Shown: positions 43,785 to 52,742, numbered from the stretch's first letter. The stretch: 64,000 bases of DNA from JAEUMY01 sp031394355 (GCA_031394355.1 JANNSU010000051.1:24346-88345); one strand, 5' to 3'. Made by a program: numbers and translations. Notes: generated by a model not told the origin, from the sequence alone.

Positions 43785-44960
43785 GTGCTCCCACACCATC
43801 GCAACGTCGCCCTGCTTTCCTCAGCACAGGCGCTGCTCTTCACCAACAACGTCACGCTGATTGCGCTGAACGGGCTGGCGGGTTACCAGCTGGCGGCGGA
43901 TAAATCGTTTGCCACGTTGCCGGTCACCACACAGATCATCGGCTCGGCGCTGGCAGCACTGCCGGCATCCCATTTGATGCAGAAGATCGGCAGACGGCCG
44001 GGCTTTCAGCTGGGCACGCTACTGGGGTTCCTCGGGGCAGCCATCGCCACATACGGCATCCATGCGAAGAGCATGACGCTGCTTTGCTTCGGCACGTTCG
44101 TGCTGGGCATTTACGGTGCATTCGGTCAGTTCTACCGCTTTGCGGCGGCTGACGCCGCCCCGTCGGATTTCAAGGCCAAGGCCATCTCCCTGGTGGTCGC
44201 GGGCGGGCTGGTCGGCGGCATCATCGGGCCGGCGCTGTCCAAGTGGACGCGAACCCTGCACGAGGTGGAGTTTCTGGCTTCGTATGCCTCGCTGATGGGC
44301 TTCTGCGTGCTGACCTTGCTATTGCTGGCCGGCCTGCAGATCCCGAAGCCGCAGGTGGCCGCGACGGATGCACCGGCCCGATCACTCGCCGAGGTTGCCC
44401 GCCAGCCGATATTCATCGTGGCAACACTGGCCAGCGCGCTGGGCTACGGCGTGATGAACTTTCTGATGACCGCGACGCCGCTCGCGATGGGCGTGTGCGG
44501 GCACCCGTACTCCGATGCCGCAAACGTGATCTCCGCGCACGTCATCGCCATGTTTGCGCCATCCTTCTTTACCGGCTCGCTCATCCAACGCTTCACAGCA
44601 GAGAAGGTGATTCTTGCCGGTGTCGCCATCCTGTTCGGCTGCACGGCCATAGCCCTTGCCGGGATCACGGTGGCGCACTTCTGGTGGTCACTGGTGCTGC
44701 TGGGGCTGGGCTGGAACTTCATGTTCGTGGGCGGCTCGACGCTGCTCACCGGCACCTACCGCGTGAGCGAGCGGGCCCAGGCGCAGGGTTTGCATGACCT
44801 CCTCGTATTTGGCACCACGGCTGCCTCCTCGTTTGCCTCCGGCCTCATCCTCAAGGCCAATGGCTGGACCATGCTGAACTATGTGGCGCTCCCCTTCATC
44901 ACGCTGGCCGGTGTGGCCGTGCTGTGGCTGATGCTGCGCCCGAGAGCGGCCACTACCTAG
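43785..44960 (+). CDS. MFS transporter
   Basis: 391 aa, GTG start. Twelve predicted membrane helices. The loop between helices 2 and 3 reads HLMQKIGRRPGFQLGTLLG, matching the MFS GxxxDRxGRR-type motif in degenerate form. Helix 4-5 region GIYGAFGQFYRFAAADAAP and the end ALPFITLAGVAVLWLMLRP fit YceL/nitrate-type small MFS permeases. Substrate unknown; no regulator or enzyme partner adjoins it. Confidence 0.85.
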   Translation: MLPHHRNVALLSSAQALLFTNNVTLIALNGLAGYQLAADKSFATLPVTTQIIGSALAALPASHLMQKIGRRPGFQLGTLLGFLGAAIATYGIHAKSMTLLCFGTFVLGIYGAFGQFYRFAAADAAPSDFKAKAISLVVAGGLVGGIIGPALSKWTRTLHEVEFLASYASLMGFCVLTLLLLAGLQIPKPQVAATDAPARSLAEVARQPIFIVATLASALGYGVMNFLMTATPLAMGVCGHPYSDAANVISAHVIAMFAPSFFTGSLIQRFTAEKVILAGVAILFGCTAIALAGITVAHFWWSLVLLGLGWNFMFVGGSTLLTGTYRVSERAQAQGLHDLLVFGTTAASSFASGLILKANGWTMLNYVALPFITLAGVAVLWLMLRPRAATT

Positions 44961-45005
44961 ACGACTCGCAACACGACCCGCCGCGTCGACCGTGGCCACG
45001 AGCGG

Positions 45006-45494
45006 TCAGAGCCGCAGTTTGCTGAAGATGTAGCCGCTCGCCTGCTGCGAGATGTGACATTGGTGACAGGCCGTGGCCGCATTCGTCGCAACGGCGCGCT
45101 CGCTTTTGCTGTCACCCTTGAAGCCCTCGTAACCCCAGCCGCCTGTGGCTGCGTACTGCTTCTGATCGCGCTGCATCACCCCCACGACCTTGCGCTTGCC
45201 CTCGGTCACGGCGTTGTCGGCAGACTTCGTTTCAAGGAGGTCGAACACGATCACCGCACCATCCGGCCACTTTCCGGTCTTGTAGCCCTGCAGTGCCTTG
45301 CTATTGGCGTAGAGGTGATGCATGCCGCCAAACGCGTCATACAGACCATGACCCGGGTTGATGATCATGCTCTTGACGTGATGCCAATCGCGATAGCCTT
45401 GTGGGTAAGGCACTGGCGGCGGTTCGGCAGCCGCAGTTGCAGCAGTGAAGAAGAGGGTGACTGTGACGGCAGACAAGCTGTTGGGAATTCGCAT
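45006..45494 (-). CDS. Cytochrome P460 family protein
   Basis: 162 aa, periplasmic. Signal peptide (LSAVTVTLFFTAATAAAE), then YPQGYRDWHHVKSMIINPGH, the P460 family start, and KWPDGAVIVFDLLETKS. The single haem c site is ATACHQCH near residue 141. Known members oxidise hydroxylamine or have other redox roles; the cross-linking Lys cannot be confirmed by eye. Divergent from an HxlR-type regulator 107 nt away that may control it. Confidence 0.88.
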   Translation of the reverse strand: MRIPNSLSAVTVTLFFTAATAAAEPPPVPYPQGYRDWHHVKSMIINPGHGLYDAFGGMHHLYANSKALQGYKTGKWPDGAVIVFDLLETKSADNAVTEGKRKVVGVMQRDQKQYAATGGWGYEGFKGDSKSERAVATNAATACHQCHISQQASGYIFSKLRL

Positions 45495-45601
45495 GAATTG
45501 CTCCTTTGGGTGACCTTGACGCTGTTGAATGAAGCTGCGAATCTAAGGACCGATGACATCCTGTACAAGCGGGCACGGAACGGTGGGGTGGGAACCTTTC
45601 G

Positions 45602-45949
45602 GTGCAACTTCCTGATTGCGCGAAAGGAAATGTTTTGGAGCAACCCAGTGTTCACCAGATGCTTGAGAGCATCATCGGCTGCAAATGGTCGCTCACGGTG
45701 CTGAGTCTTGTCAGAAAGGGTGTCCGCCGCCCGGGCGAGATGGAACACGCCATTGATGGGCTGTCCGCGAAGGTGCTCAATGAGCGACTGGTCAAGCTGA
45801 TGCGCTACGGCGTGCTGGAGAAGGAGACCTTTCCCGAGATTCCGCCAAGGGTCGAGTATCGCCTCACCCCGTTTGGGGAGGAATTCGCGAGACTGGTGGA
45901 TGAGGTCGATATCTTGCAGGCGCGGCTGACCGCTCTTGGCAGGCGCTAG
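45602..45949 (+). CDS. HxlR-family transcriptional regulator
   Basis: 115 aa from the GTG at 45602; a TTG at 45635 with an AAAGGA ribosome site gives 104 aa and is a good alternative. A winged-helix fold with IIGCKWSLTVLSLVRKGVRR, LSAKVLNERLVKLMRYGVL and VEYRLTPFGEEFARLV, all standard for HxlR. Many members respond to thiols or aldehydes through a Cys; the Cys in IIGCKW may be that residue. Divergent from the cytochrome P460 gene. Confidence 0.88.
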   Translation: MQLPDCAKGNVLEQPSVHQMLESIIGCKWSLTVLSLVRKGVRRPGEMEHAIDGLSAKVLNERLVKLMRYGVLEKETFPEIPPRVEYRLTPFGEEFARLVDEVDILQARLTALGRR

Positions 45950-46074
45950 CGCACCTTTGCAAGGCCATGCCCTGACGCAGCCCGGGTGCCCCCCGGAACG
46001 CCAGGTTGGGCAGCAGCGGGTAAATCTGGTAGCTTTCGTCTATCCACGGGTCCCGCAGAAGAGTGCAGACAACC

Positions 46075-46689
46075 ATGAAAACCATACTGATCGCCAACCC
46101 CAAAGGCGGTGCCGGCAAGACCACGCTCACGACCAACCTGGCAGGCTACCTCGCAAGCCAGGGTGAAAACGTGTACTTGTGGGACTTCGACCGCCAGAAA
46201 TCCTCGCTGCTGTGGCTCTCGCTGCGCCCCGACTGGCTGCCGCCGATCCATCGCCTCGATGCCCGCAGCAAGACCGAAGGCAAGGATGGCTGGCTGGTGC
46301 TCGATACGCCTGCCGGACTGCATGGCGAGCATCTGGACGAGGCGTTGAAGCGGGCACACAAGGTGATCGTGCCGCTGGTGCCTTCCCCGTACGACATTGA
46401 GGCCACGCGACACTTCCTCGATGATCTGCTGAAGCACAAGGCGCTGAAGAAGGGCCAGATTGATCTCGCGATCATTGGCATGCGCGTGGATGCGCGCACC
46501 AAGGCGGCGGAACGGCTGGATGATTTTCTGGAGCCGATAGACCTGCCGGTGCTGACCCATCTTCGTGAGACCATGAACTATGTGAACGCTGCCTTCGAAG
46601 GCAAGTCGATCTTCGACATGGCCCCCTCCCAGGTGGAACGCGATCTCGAACAATGGCAGCCCATCATCGACTGGGTGGAGCGTGATTGA
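46075..46689 (+). CDS. ParA family ATPase
   Basis: 204 aa from the ATG at 46075 (KTILIANPKGGAGKTTLTTN), with a deviant Walker A KGGAGKTT near residue 10. Walker B-like LVLDTPAGLHGEHLDEAL follows, and DFDRQKSSLLWLSLRP is the switch region. Small MinD/ParA-type P-loop NTPases position cargo or segregate DNA, but no ParB-like gene is next to it, so the cargo is unknown. A questin-oxidase-like gene follows 57 nt later. Confidence 0.88.
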   Translation: MKTILIANPKGGAGKTTLTTNLAGYLASQGENVYLWDFDRQKSSLLWLSLRPDWLPPIHRLDARSKTEGKDGWLVLDTPAGLHGEHLDEALKRAHKVIVPLVPSPYDIEATRHFLDDLLKHKALKKGQIDLAIIGMRVDARTKAAERLDDFLEPIDLPVLTHLRETMNYVNAAFEGKSIFDMAPSQVERDLEQWQPIIDWVERD

Positions 46690-46746
46690 GCTGTCGCAGC
46701 GGAATCGAAGGTTGCAGTCCGCTGACAAACGAATGAAGAAGACCCC

Positions 46747-47760
46747 ATGAAGTCTGTGCATCTCGCCCGCCTCCTCGAAGACGGACAACGCTTCTCCCCG
46801 TCCTATGGCGGCGGCCTTTCCAACCACCTGCCGATGACCCTTATCGCGCTGACAGCACTCGGCGGCGATGACGCTGCACGCGAGGCACATTCGCAGCGCT
46901 ACGCGAAGCGGCTGGAGCCCCTGCACGAGCCGGAGCTCCAAATCACCGCCGCCCGCTTCGATCATTTCCTCGGCGACTGGTCTGCGCACGCCGCCTACCG
47001 CAAATTCTTCACCCAGGCTTTGCAAGAGCATGGCCCCGATGCCACGCTTGCCGCCTGGTGGCCGGAGCTGGCACCGGGAATCGCTGCTGCGGGGTTTCAC
47101 GGACTCATCCGCCTCGCCTACGGACTGGAGGCCGAGAGCCCCCAGGAGATCGCCACCGGCCTCGCCTACATCGCCTCCGCGCACACACCGCTGATCGACC
47201 GCGCCAGTAGCGTGGCCGATGGTTCGGCGGGGCTGGAGGAAGCGCTGGCCACACTGCGCACCGCGTTCGCCGGGAATCGCATCGAGGCCGGGCTCATCAT
47301 CGAGGAACTGCGCCTTGCCACGGAAGAGGCCGCATTCTTCCCGCACCTGAAGCTGCCGCAACTGGAATCGGCCCAGGACTGCGGCACCGTGCGTTCGGGT
47401 CTGGCGCGTGTCTCGGTGCGGCTCTATCTCGCTGCACCCAGCTTCAATTCGCTGCACCTTGTCACCGGCACGCATGCGCTGGAAACCGTACTGGACCAGC
47501 TGCCCGCCGCGATGCACACACGAACCCTCGCGCACTTCTGGGTGGCGTTCTGCGCGGCCTATGTGAGCATTGGCGCACCGGAAGTTGCCTCTATCCCGGC
47601 AGAAGGCGCCGCACCCGACTGGCAGCCCTGCATCGCCGCCGCGCTCAAATCGCCCAACGACCACCTCATCAAGATGGTGCATACCTGCAAGGCACAGCAT
47701 GCGAGGCACGCGGATGCGGCGTATGGGGCGGCGGGGCGGAAGGTTTGCGGGTTGGTGTAA
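46747..47760 (+). CDS. Questin oxidase family (DUF4243) protein
   Basis: 337 aa. RFSPSYGGGLSNHLPMTLIA at the start, ITAARFDHFLGDWSAHAAYR, and GIAAAGFHGLIRLAYGLEA with conserved His residues identify the questin-oxidase-like family, first known from fungal anthraquinone metabolism and widespread in bacteria with unknown substrates. Mainly helical; cytoplasmic. Follows the ParA-like gene on the same strand, though a functional tie is not evident. Confidence 0.85.
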   Translation: MKSVHLARLLEDGQRFSPSYGGGLSNHLPMTLIALTALGGDDAAREAHSQRYAKRLEPLHEPELQITAARFDHFLGDWSAHAAYRKFFTQALQEHGPDATLAAWWPELAPGIAAAGFHGLIRLAYGLEAESPQEIATGLAYIASAHTPLIDRASSVADGSAGLEEALATLRTAFAGNRIEAGLIIEELRLATEEAAFFPHLKLPQLESAQDCGTVRSGLARVSVRLYLAAPSFNSLHLVTGTHALETVLDQLPAAMHTRTLAHFWVAFCAAYVSIGAPEVASIPAEGAAPDWQPCIAAALKSPNDHLIKMVHTCKAQHARHADAAYGAAGRKVCGLV

Positions 47761-47782
47761 CGCGAATATTCGCAATCAGCAA

Positions 47783-47980
47783 TTGAAATTGCTTACTCGC
47801 TTGCTGGCCACTGCGGTTCTCGGTGGAATCATGGGCTGGCTGGTCGTGGCCTTTGTCTGCTACTTGCCGACGCTGAAATTCAGTACTGCATGTGGTCACA
47901 ACGCCTATCTGATGCTTGCCGTCACTTTGCCGGCGGGTTGGGCATTGGCATGGTGGCTGACTGGCAGATCACCAGCGTAG
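47783..47980 (+). CDS. Small two-helix membrane protein (tentative)
   Basis: 65 aa if a TTG at 47783 starts it; no good ribosome site is seen. Two membrane helices (LLATAVLGGIMGWLVVAFVC and YLMLAVTLPAGWALAWWL). The frame is open back into the questin oxidase gene. A GCGAATATTCGC site lies just upstream (47762-47773). Tentative. Confidence 0.4.
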   Translation: MKLLTRLLATAVLGGIMGWLVVAFVCYLPTLKFSTACGHNAYLMLAVTLPAGWALAWWLTGRSPA

Positions 47981-48138
47981 CCCGTAGCCCGGATAGAGCG
48001 CAGCGGAATCCGGGTTCGCAGAGACTTAATTGCGGATGAGCAGATGCAAACTCATTGCTATCGGGCTACCAAAAGGCCATCTGCGTTCATCCGCTTTTCA
48101 TCCGCGTTCATCTGCGTTCCCCGCCTTTGACTTTCAGT
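47981..48138. repeat. REP (GTAGCCCGGAT) and partial GTTCATCTGCGTTC repeat
   Basis: 47981-48013 is a TAGCCCGGATAGAGCGCAGC type REP. 48080-48138 is the right arm only of the GATGAACGCAGATG family, ending in CCCCGCCTTTGACTTT exactly as at 36418-36436. Its left arm is reduced to GGATGAGCAGATG near 48036. Confidence 0.65.
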
Positions 48139-48161
48139 GCGCATTCAAGCGGACTGCAAGC

Positions 48162-48776
48162 TCACCACATCGTCGCCTTGGCCCGCTCCGGCCATTCTTT
48201 ATCGTAAGCCTCCCCGCCCACGCTCCCGCAAGACAACGCCGCAAGAATTTGTCCCGCAGTGGGTAGCGCCTTCGGATCGACGTGCTTCGCCGGATTCCAC
48301 AAATCCGAACGCACCAGCGCACGCGCGCATTGGAAATACACCGCTTCGATGTTCATCACGATCACCGAACGCGGCGCCTTGCCTTCGACCTTGAAGCTCT
48401 CCAGCAGCGCAGGCTCCACGCTCACCACGGCACGGCCATTCACGCGCAATGTATTTCCAAGTCCGGGGATCAGGAACAGCAGTGCCACACGCGGATCGCG
48501 CACGATGTTGCGGAGCGAATCCACACGGTTGTTGCCGCGCCGGTCCGGCATGTGCAGCGTCTTCTCGTCAGCGATGCGCACAAAGCCCGCCTGGTCCCCG
48601 CGCGGTGAGCAATCCGCACCTTCGGGGCCGACGGTCGCCAACAGGGCAAAGGGAGAGACCTCGATGAAGGGGCGGTACTCGGGCGTGATGCGATCCACCA
48701 CCTTGACCGTGGACGTCTCGCCCGGCTTGCCGTAAATCGCCTCCAGCTCGGCCTCGTTGGCGAGGATGTGGCTCAT
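48162..48776 (-). CDS. FMN-dependent PPOX-type flavoprotein (MSMEG_1061 family)
   Basis: 204 aa. Split-barrel FMN-binding fold: FIEVSPFALLATVGPEGADC near residue 38, SPRGDQAGFVRI, DRRGNNRVDSLRNIVRDPRV and FLIPGLGNTLRVNGRA. These match the MSMEG_1061/TIGR04025 subgroup of pyridoxamine-phosphate-oxidase-like proteins. Substrate unknown. Its ATG overlaps the stop of the aldo/keto reductase gene (ATGA), so the two redox genes are translationally coupled. Confidence 0.88.
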   Translation of the reverse strand: MSHILANEAELEAIYGKPGETSTVKVVDRITPEYRPFIEVSPFALLATVGPEGADCSPRGDQAGFVRIADEKTLHMPDRRGNNRVDSLRNIVRDPRVALLFLIPGLGNTLRVNGRAVVSVEPALLESFKVEGKAPRSVIVMNIEAVYFQCARALVRSDLWNPAKHVDPKALPTAGQILAALSCGSVGGEAYDKEWPERAKATMW

Positions 48777-49756
48777 TGATCCTTCCAGGCCGTGAACAGG
48801 TTCTCGATGCGCGCCTTCAAAGCATCGTCAATCTTCTCGGCAACATCCAGCGCCTTCATGTTCTCCGCCACCTGGAATACGCGCGACGCGCCGGTAATGA
48901 CGGTGGAGACATTCGGGTTCTTGAGACACCAGGCGAGCGCCAGCTGAGCGGGCGTGCATCCCAACTCTTTCGCGACGAGCGCGAACTTCGCGACCGCCTC
49001 GTTCCGCGCCTTGTCGGTGAGTTGCTCCACCATCCATGACATACGCGGGATGGCGCCACGGCTGTCCGCGGGCACGCCGCCTGCGTACTTGCCGGACAAC
49101 AGTCCCGAAGCCAGCGGACTCCACGTGGTGAGACCCAATCCGATGTCGCCTGTCAACTCAGTCAACTGCGAATATTCGCGTTCCACGCGGGCGCGGTGGA
49201 ACAGGTTGTATTCCGGCTGCTCCATGACCGGCTTGTGCAGGTGATGGCGATCCGCGATTTTCCACGCCTCGGCAATCGCGGTCGCAGGCCACTCCGACGT
49301 GCCCCAGTAGAGCGCCTTGCCCTGCGTGATGATGTCGTGCATGGCGTGCACGGTCTCTTCAATTGGCGTGTGCGGATCAGGACGATGACAGTAGATGAGA
49401 TCGACGAAATCGAGCTGCAGGCGCTTCAATGACGCATCGATGCCCTGCATCAGATACTTGCGATTCAGCGTGTTCTTCGAGTTGGGGCCATCCTCGATAC
49501 CCCAGAAGAATTTTGTGGAAACGAGGTATTGCAGGCGCGGCCAATCGAGCGCCTTCAGCACCTCGCCCATGATGGTCTCGGACTGGCCGGTGGCGTAGAT
49601 CTCGGCGTTGTCGAAGAAGTTGACGCCGGCGTCGCGCGCGGCGGCCATACACTCGCGCGCGAGTTTGGTGTCCATCTGGTTGCCGTAAGTGATCCAGGAG
49701 CCGAAGGAGAGCTCGCTCACCTTCACGCCTGCGCGGCCAAGTCTGCGGTAATTCAT
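48773..49756 (-). CDS. Aldo/keto reductase (Kv-beta-like)
   Basis: 327 aa from the ATG at 49756; the frame to 49882 runs into a hairpin repeat. The TIM-barrel reductase tetrad is present: Asp and Tyr in GVNFFDNAEIYATGQS, Lys in YLVSTKFFWG, His in DLIYCHRPDPHTP. NNADPH-binding end segments such as VSTVITGASRVFQVAEN fit. It reduces aldehydes or ketones with NADPH; substrate unknown. Cotranscribed with the PPOX flavoprotein, and divergent from an OsmC-family gene. A GCGAATATTCGC site is read as EYS at 49168. Confidence 0.92.
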   Translation of the reverse strand: MNYRRLGRAGVKVSELSFGSWITYGNQMDTKLARECMAAARDAGVNFFDNAEIYATGQSETIMGEVLKALDWPRLQYLVSTKFFWGIEDGPNSKNTLNRKYLMQGIDASLKRLQLDFVDLIYCHRPDPHTPIEETVHAMHDIITQGKALYWGTSEWPATAIAEAWKIADRHHLHKPVMEQPEYNLFHRARVEREYSQLTELTGDIGLGLTTWSPLASGLLSGKYAGGVPADSRGAIPRMSWMVEQLTDKARNEAVAKFALVAKELGCTPAQLALAWCLKNPNVSTVITGASRVFQVAENMKALDVAEKIDDALKARIENLFTAWKDQ

Positions 49757-49832
49757 GGGGAGACTCCGTGTGTGCGAATATTGTTCAGGTCTTGCGTGAG
49801 GCGATCCCTGAATTCCTTTGGAACCGCCTATG

Positions 49833-49869
49833 GCGTCCAGGCGAGGTCCACCGGACCTCGCCTGGACGC
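49833..49869. repeat. Perfect 17-bp inverted repeat between divergent AKR and OsmC genes
   Basis: GCGTCCAGGCGAGGTCC, 3-nt loop ACC, and the exact complement. It lies 77 nt before the reductase start and 37 nt before the OsmC start. With no T run on either side it is more likely a regulatory structure, a binding site or a small repeat than a terminator. Confidence 0.75.
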
Positions 49870-49905
49870 AACAAGTCCACAAGAATAACGGAAGGAGAAT
49901 TCAGC

Positions 49906-50376
49906 ATGGCGGATACCCATACTTTCGAAGCAAGCTTGCGCTGGCCCGCCGATGCGGCACAGGCCTTGCCGCCCGACCCGGCATTTTCGCGCAACAACGT
50001 CATGGCAACACCAGGAAAGCACGACGTTGCCGGATCTGCGCCCGGCGTGTTCGGCGGCGACACCTCGCGCTACAACCCGGAGGAGCTGATGCTGATGTCG
50101 CTCTCCGAGTGCCACATGCTCACCTACCTCGCCATTGCGGGGAAGAAGCGCATGAGCATTCTGGGCTATGCGGATCGTGCGACCGGCACTTTGGCGATGG
50201 GACCCTCGGGGAAGATGCAGATGACGGCCTGCGTGTTGAGGCCGATGGTAACGGTACCGAAGGGCACCGACCTGGACGATGCGCGAGCCATGCATGACAA
50301 GGCCCATGCCAACTGCTTCATGGCGAATTCAGTGAACTTTCCCGTGACTCACGAACCGGTGTTCGTGGAGGCCTGA
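49906..50376 (+). CDS. OsmC family peroxiredoxin-like protein
   Basis: 156 aa from the ATG at 49906 (GGAAGGAG ribosome site). OsmC/Ohr fold with the two redox Cys: MLMSLSECHMLTYLAIAG (residue about 68) and AHANCFMANSVNFPVTHEP (about 136). Typical members reduce organic hydroperoxides in the cytoplasm. Divergent from the aldo/keto reductase, with which it may share control through the hairpin at 49833-49869. Confidence 0.9.
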   Translation: MADTHTFEASLRWPADAAQALPPDPAFSRNNVMATPGKHDVAGSAPGVFGGDTSRYNPEELMLMSLSECHMLTYLAIAGKKRMSILGYADRATGTLAMGPSGKMQMTACVLRPMVTVPKGTDLDDARAMHDKAHANCFMANSVNFPVTHEPVFVEA

Positions 50377-50404
50377 GCGGGCTTGCCACGTCCGGCCTGA
50401 CAGC

Positions 50405-50629
50405 CTACTTGATGCGACCCATCAGGCGGTCGGCACGCTCTTTCTTTGCTTTCGCAAGCTCAGAGGCTTCACGCTTCTCGCGCAGCTTGAAGACGCGTTC
50501 GATCACTTCCCACCAGAAGATGATGATGAAAAACGGGGACAGCACGATCCACCAAGACCAGCCTGCGACCGGCCCGAACTCCATGAACTTCATCAACACC
50601 AGCAAAAAACCAATGATCAGCAGGTACAT
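50405..50629 (-). CDS. Small Trp-rich membrane protein (TIGR04438)
   Basis: 74 aa. LLIIGFLLVLMKFMEFGPVA and WSWWIVLSPFFIIIFWWEVI are two helices rich in Trp, followed by a charged tail with KEASELAKAKKERADRLMGR-like composition. It matches the small Trp-rich protein described in betaproteobacteria. Function unknown. Its presence supports the taxonomic guess. Confidence 0.88.
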   Translation of the reverse strand: MYLLIIGFLLVLMKFMEFGPVAGWSWWIVLSPFFIIIFWWEVIERVFKLREKREASELAKAKKERADRLMGRIK

Positions 50630-50905
50630 GTCGTCAAACCTCCCTGTTCGTGCGCCATGGCATCTTGATCGAGAAGAGATTATAAGCGCATAGCGGCCCG
50701 CCCTGTCACCCCATGGATGCGGGACGCAGGGGTCAACGCAATGGCGTGACGGTGCGTTCTAATCCTCGAATATCAGGACTTCTTGCCGATACGGCATTGT
50801 CCGGGCGGACGAAGACAGGTAGAGTTTCACGTCCTGAAAATTTAAGTCGACTTCATTCAAAACCCTCATTCAACCCCGCTATACATCTTTCCCCAGGAGA
50901 ATCCC

Positions 50906-51223
50906 ATGAAATTCAAGACCTCGACTCTTACCCTGCTGGCTGCTGCCGGCCTAGTCCTGTCCGGTGCCGCTTCCGCCAACGAAGAACTGGCCAAAAAATC
51001 GGCTTGCACCGCCTGCCACGCCATTGACAAGAAACTGGTCGGACCAGCTTACAAGGACGTCGCAGCCAAGTACAAGGGCCAAAAGGACGCCGAAGCCAAG
51101 CTGATCGAGAAGGTCAAGAAGGGTGGCGTGGGCGTTTGGGGCCAGATACCGATGCCCGCCAATGCCGCCGTGAAAGACGAGGACATCAAGACGCTCGTGA
51201 AGTGGGTTCTCGCCACCAAGTAG
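50906..51223 (+). CDS. Class I c-type cytochrome (c-551/c8 type)
   Basis: 105 aa, periplasmic electron carrier. Signal peptide (TLTLLAAAGLVLSGAASA), haem site KSACTACHAIDKKLVGPAYK, and Met ligand in WGQIPMPANAAVKDEDI. Ends with the usual helix KTLVKWVLATK. Good ribosome site (CCAGGAG). A strong terminator follows at 51271-51299, so it is a single-gene unit. Confidence 0.95.
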   Translation: MKFKTSTLTLLAAAGLVLSGAASANEELAKKSACTACHAIDKKLVGPAYKDVAAKYKGQKDAEAKLIEKVKKGGVGVWGQIPMPANAAVKDEDIKTLVKWVLATK

Positions 51224-51270
51224 GTCCGTGATTGCGCGGCCTTCGGGTCGCGACATCGAGCATTTTGCAC

Positions 51271-51299
51271 AAAGCCGACGGCAACCCCGTCGGCTTTTT
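51271..51299 (+). terminator. Rho-independent terminator of the cytochrome c gene
   Basis: AAAGCCGACGG, 4-nt loop CAAC, CCCGTCGGCTTT, then a T run. Stem of 11-12 bp. Confidence 0.9.
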
Positions 51300-51344
51300 G
51301 ATTGCCTGACTTTCGTAGTCGGCTTTGGCAGGTCAAACGCCTGT

Positions 51345-51374
51345 TTGACAAGCGTATTTCACGGTGCGCATAAT
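51345..51374 (+). promoter_or_regulatory. Sigma-70-type promoter of the liv binding-protein gene
   Basis: TTGACA (51345-51350), 18-nt spacer, CATAAT (51369-51374), about 60 nt before the start codon at 51435. Confidence 0.65.
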
Positions 51375-51434
51375 CCGCCTCTTGAGTTGCCCAACTCTTT
51401 CCTAACCCGTTATTTTTTCTGGAGAAACTCTGTC

Positions 51435-52742
51435 ATGAACGCACCCGTCAAACTCGCCACGGCATTGGCTGTTGCCCTGGCAATCGCCGCCTGCAGCAAG
51501 GAAGAGCCGAAGAAGGCTGAAGCACCGAAGGCGGCCGAGCCGCCCTCCGTCACAGTCACCATTGCCCACGCCGGCCCCCTGACGGGTTCCATCGCCCACC
51601 TGGGCAAGGACGACGAGAACGGCGTTCGCCTCGCCGTGGATCAGACCAATGCCAAGAAACTCACCATCGACGGCAAGGTCCTCAAGCTCAACATGATCAG
51701 CGAAGACGACCAGGCTGATCCGAAAGTCGGCACCACCGTTGCCCAGAAGATCATCGATGCCAAGGCCGTCGCCGTCATTGGCCACTTGAATTCCGGCGTT
51801 TCGATTCCCGCCTCCGAAATCTATGCCAAGGCTGGCGTGCCCATGATTTCCGGCTCCGCCACCAACCCGACCCTGACCGAACGCGGGCTGAAGACCGTGT
51901 ATCGCACCGTGGGCCGCGATGATCAGCAAGGCCCCGCCATTGCCGCCTACATTGCCAATGAATTGAAGGCCAAGAAGGTTGCCCTCATCGACGACAAGAC
52001 CGCCTACGGCGAAGGCCTGGCCAACGAAGTCGAGAAGGCCCTGAAGGCCGCCAAGGTCACCATCGTGGGCCGTGAGCGCACCACCGACAAGGAAACCGAT
52101 TTCAAGGCCGTGCTCACCAAGATCAAGGCCAAGGCACCGGACGTCGTGTTCCACGGCGGCATGGATGCCACCGGCGGCCCCCTGATCAAGCAGGCTCGCG
52201 AGCTGGGCATCAAGGCCGTGTTTACCTTCGGTGACGGTGCCTGTACCGACGAAATGGGCAAGCTGGCCGGTCCCGCCGCAGAAGGTCTGGTCTGCTCGCA
52301 GGCTGGTCTGCCCCGTGAAGCCGCCAGCAAGGAATTCGCCGGTGCATTCAACGCCAAGTTCGGCGAGATCAAGCAATACGCACCCTACTTCTACGACGCC
52401 ACCCTGGCTGTGGTCGAAGCCATGAAGAAGGCCAACTCCGCCGATCCGGCCAAGTTCGGCCCCGAGATCACCAACGTGTCCTTCACGGGGGCCACGGGCA
52501 AGGTCGAGTTCGATGCCAAGGGTGACCGCAAGGACGCCGAAATCACCATCTTCAAGCTGAAGGATGGCAAGGTGATTCCCGAGGCAGTCGTAGCAGGTGG
52601 TGTGTCGACCAAGTTCAACATGCCCGCACCCGCTGGCGCAGCGCCCGCCGCGGCACCGGCTGCCGCACCCGCCGCCGCACCGGCAGCACCTGCTGCCGCA
52701 CCGGCCAAGGATGCAAAGCCGGCTGAAGCCCCAAAGAAGTAA
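51435..52742 (+). CDS. livK: Branched-chain amino-acid ABC transporter substrate-binding lipoprotein
   Basis: 435 aa. Lipoprotein signal (LATALAVALAIAACSKEE). The Leu/Ile/Val-binding fold is evident in TVTIAHAGPLTGSIAHLGKD, NSGVSIPASEIYAKAGVPMI, KKVALIDDKTAYGEGLANEV and VVFHGGMDATGGPLIKQA. The protein carries an unusual C-terminal 60-residue tail of Ala/Pro repeats (PAAAPAAAPAAAPAAP) ending KPAEAPKK. It delivers amino acids to LivHMGF encoded next. A terminator at 52763-52791 partly separates it, which would raise binding protein above permease levels. Confidence 0.92.
   Translation: MNAPVKLATALAVALAIAACSKEEPKKAEAPKAAEPPSVTVTIAHAGPLTGSIAHLGKDDENGVRLAVDQTNAKKLTIDGKVLKLNMISEDDQADPKVGTTVAQKIIDAKAVAVIGHLNSGVSIPASEIYAKAGVPMISGSATNPTLTERGLKTVYRTVGRDDQQGPAIAAYIANELKAKKVALIDDKTAYGEGLANEVEKALKAAKVTIVGRERTTDKETDFKAVLTKIKAKAPDVVFHGGMDATGGPLIKQARELGIKAVFTFGDGACTDEMGKLAGPAAEGLVCSQAGLPREAASKEFAGAFNAKFGEIKQYAPYFYDATLAVVEAMKKANSADPAKFGPEITNVSFTGATGKVEFDAKGDRKDAEITIFKLKDGKVIPEAVVAGGVSTKFNMPAPAGAAPAAAPAAAPAAAPAAPAAAPAKDAKPAEAPKK

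Noticed and set aside
45946..47775. 609-aa minus-strand frame
   Set aside because: It is opposite the clear ParA and questin-oxidase genes; its sequence is His/Arg-rich shadow translation.
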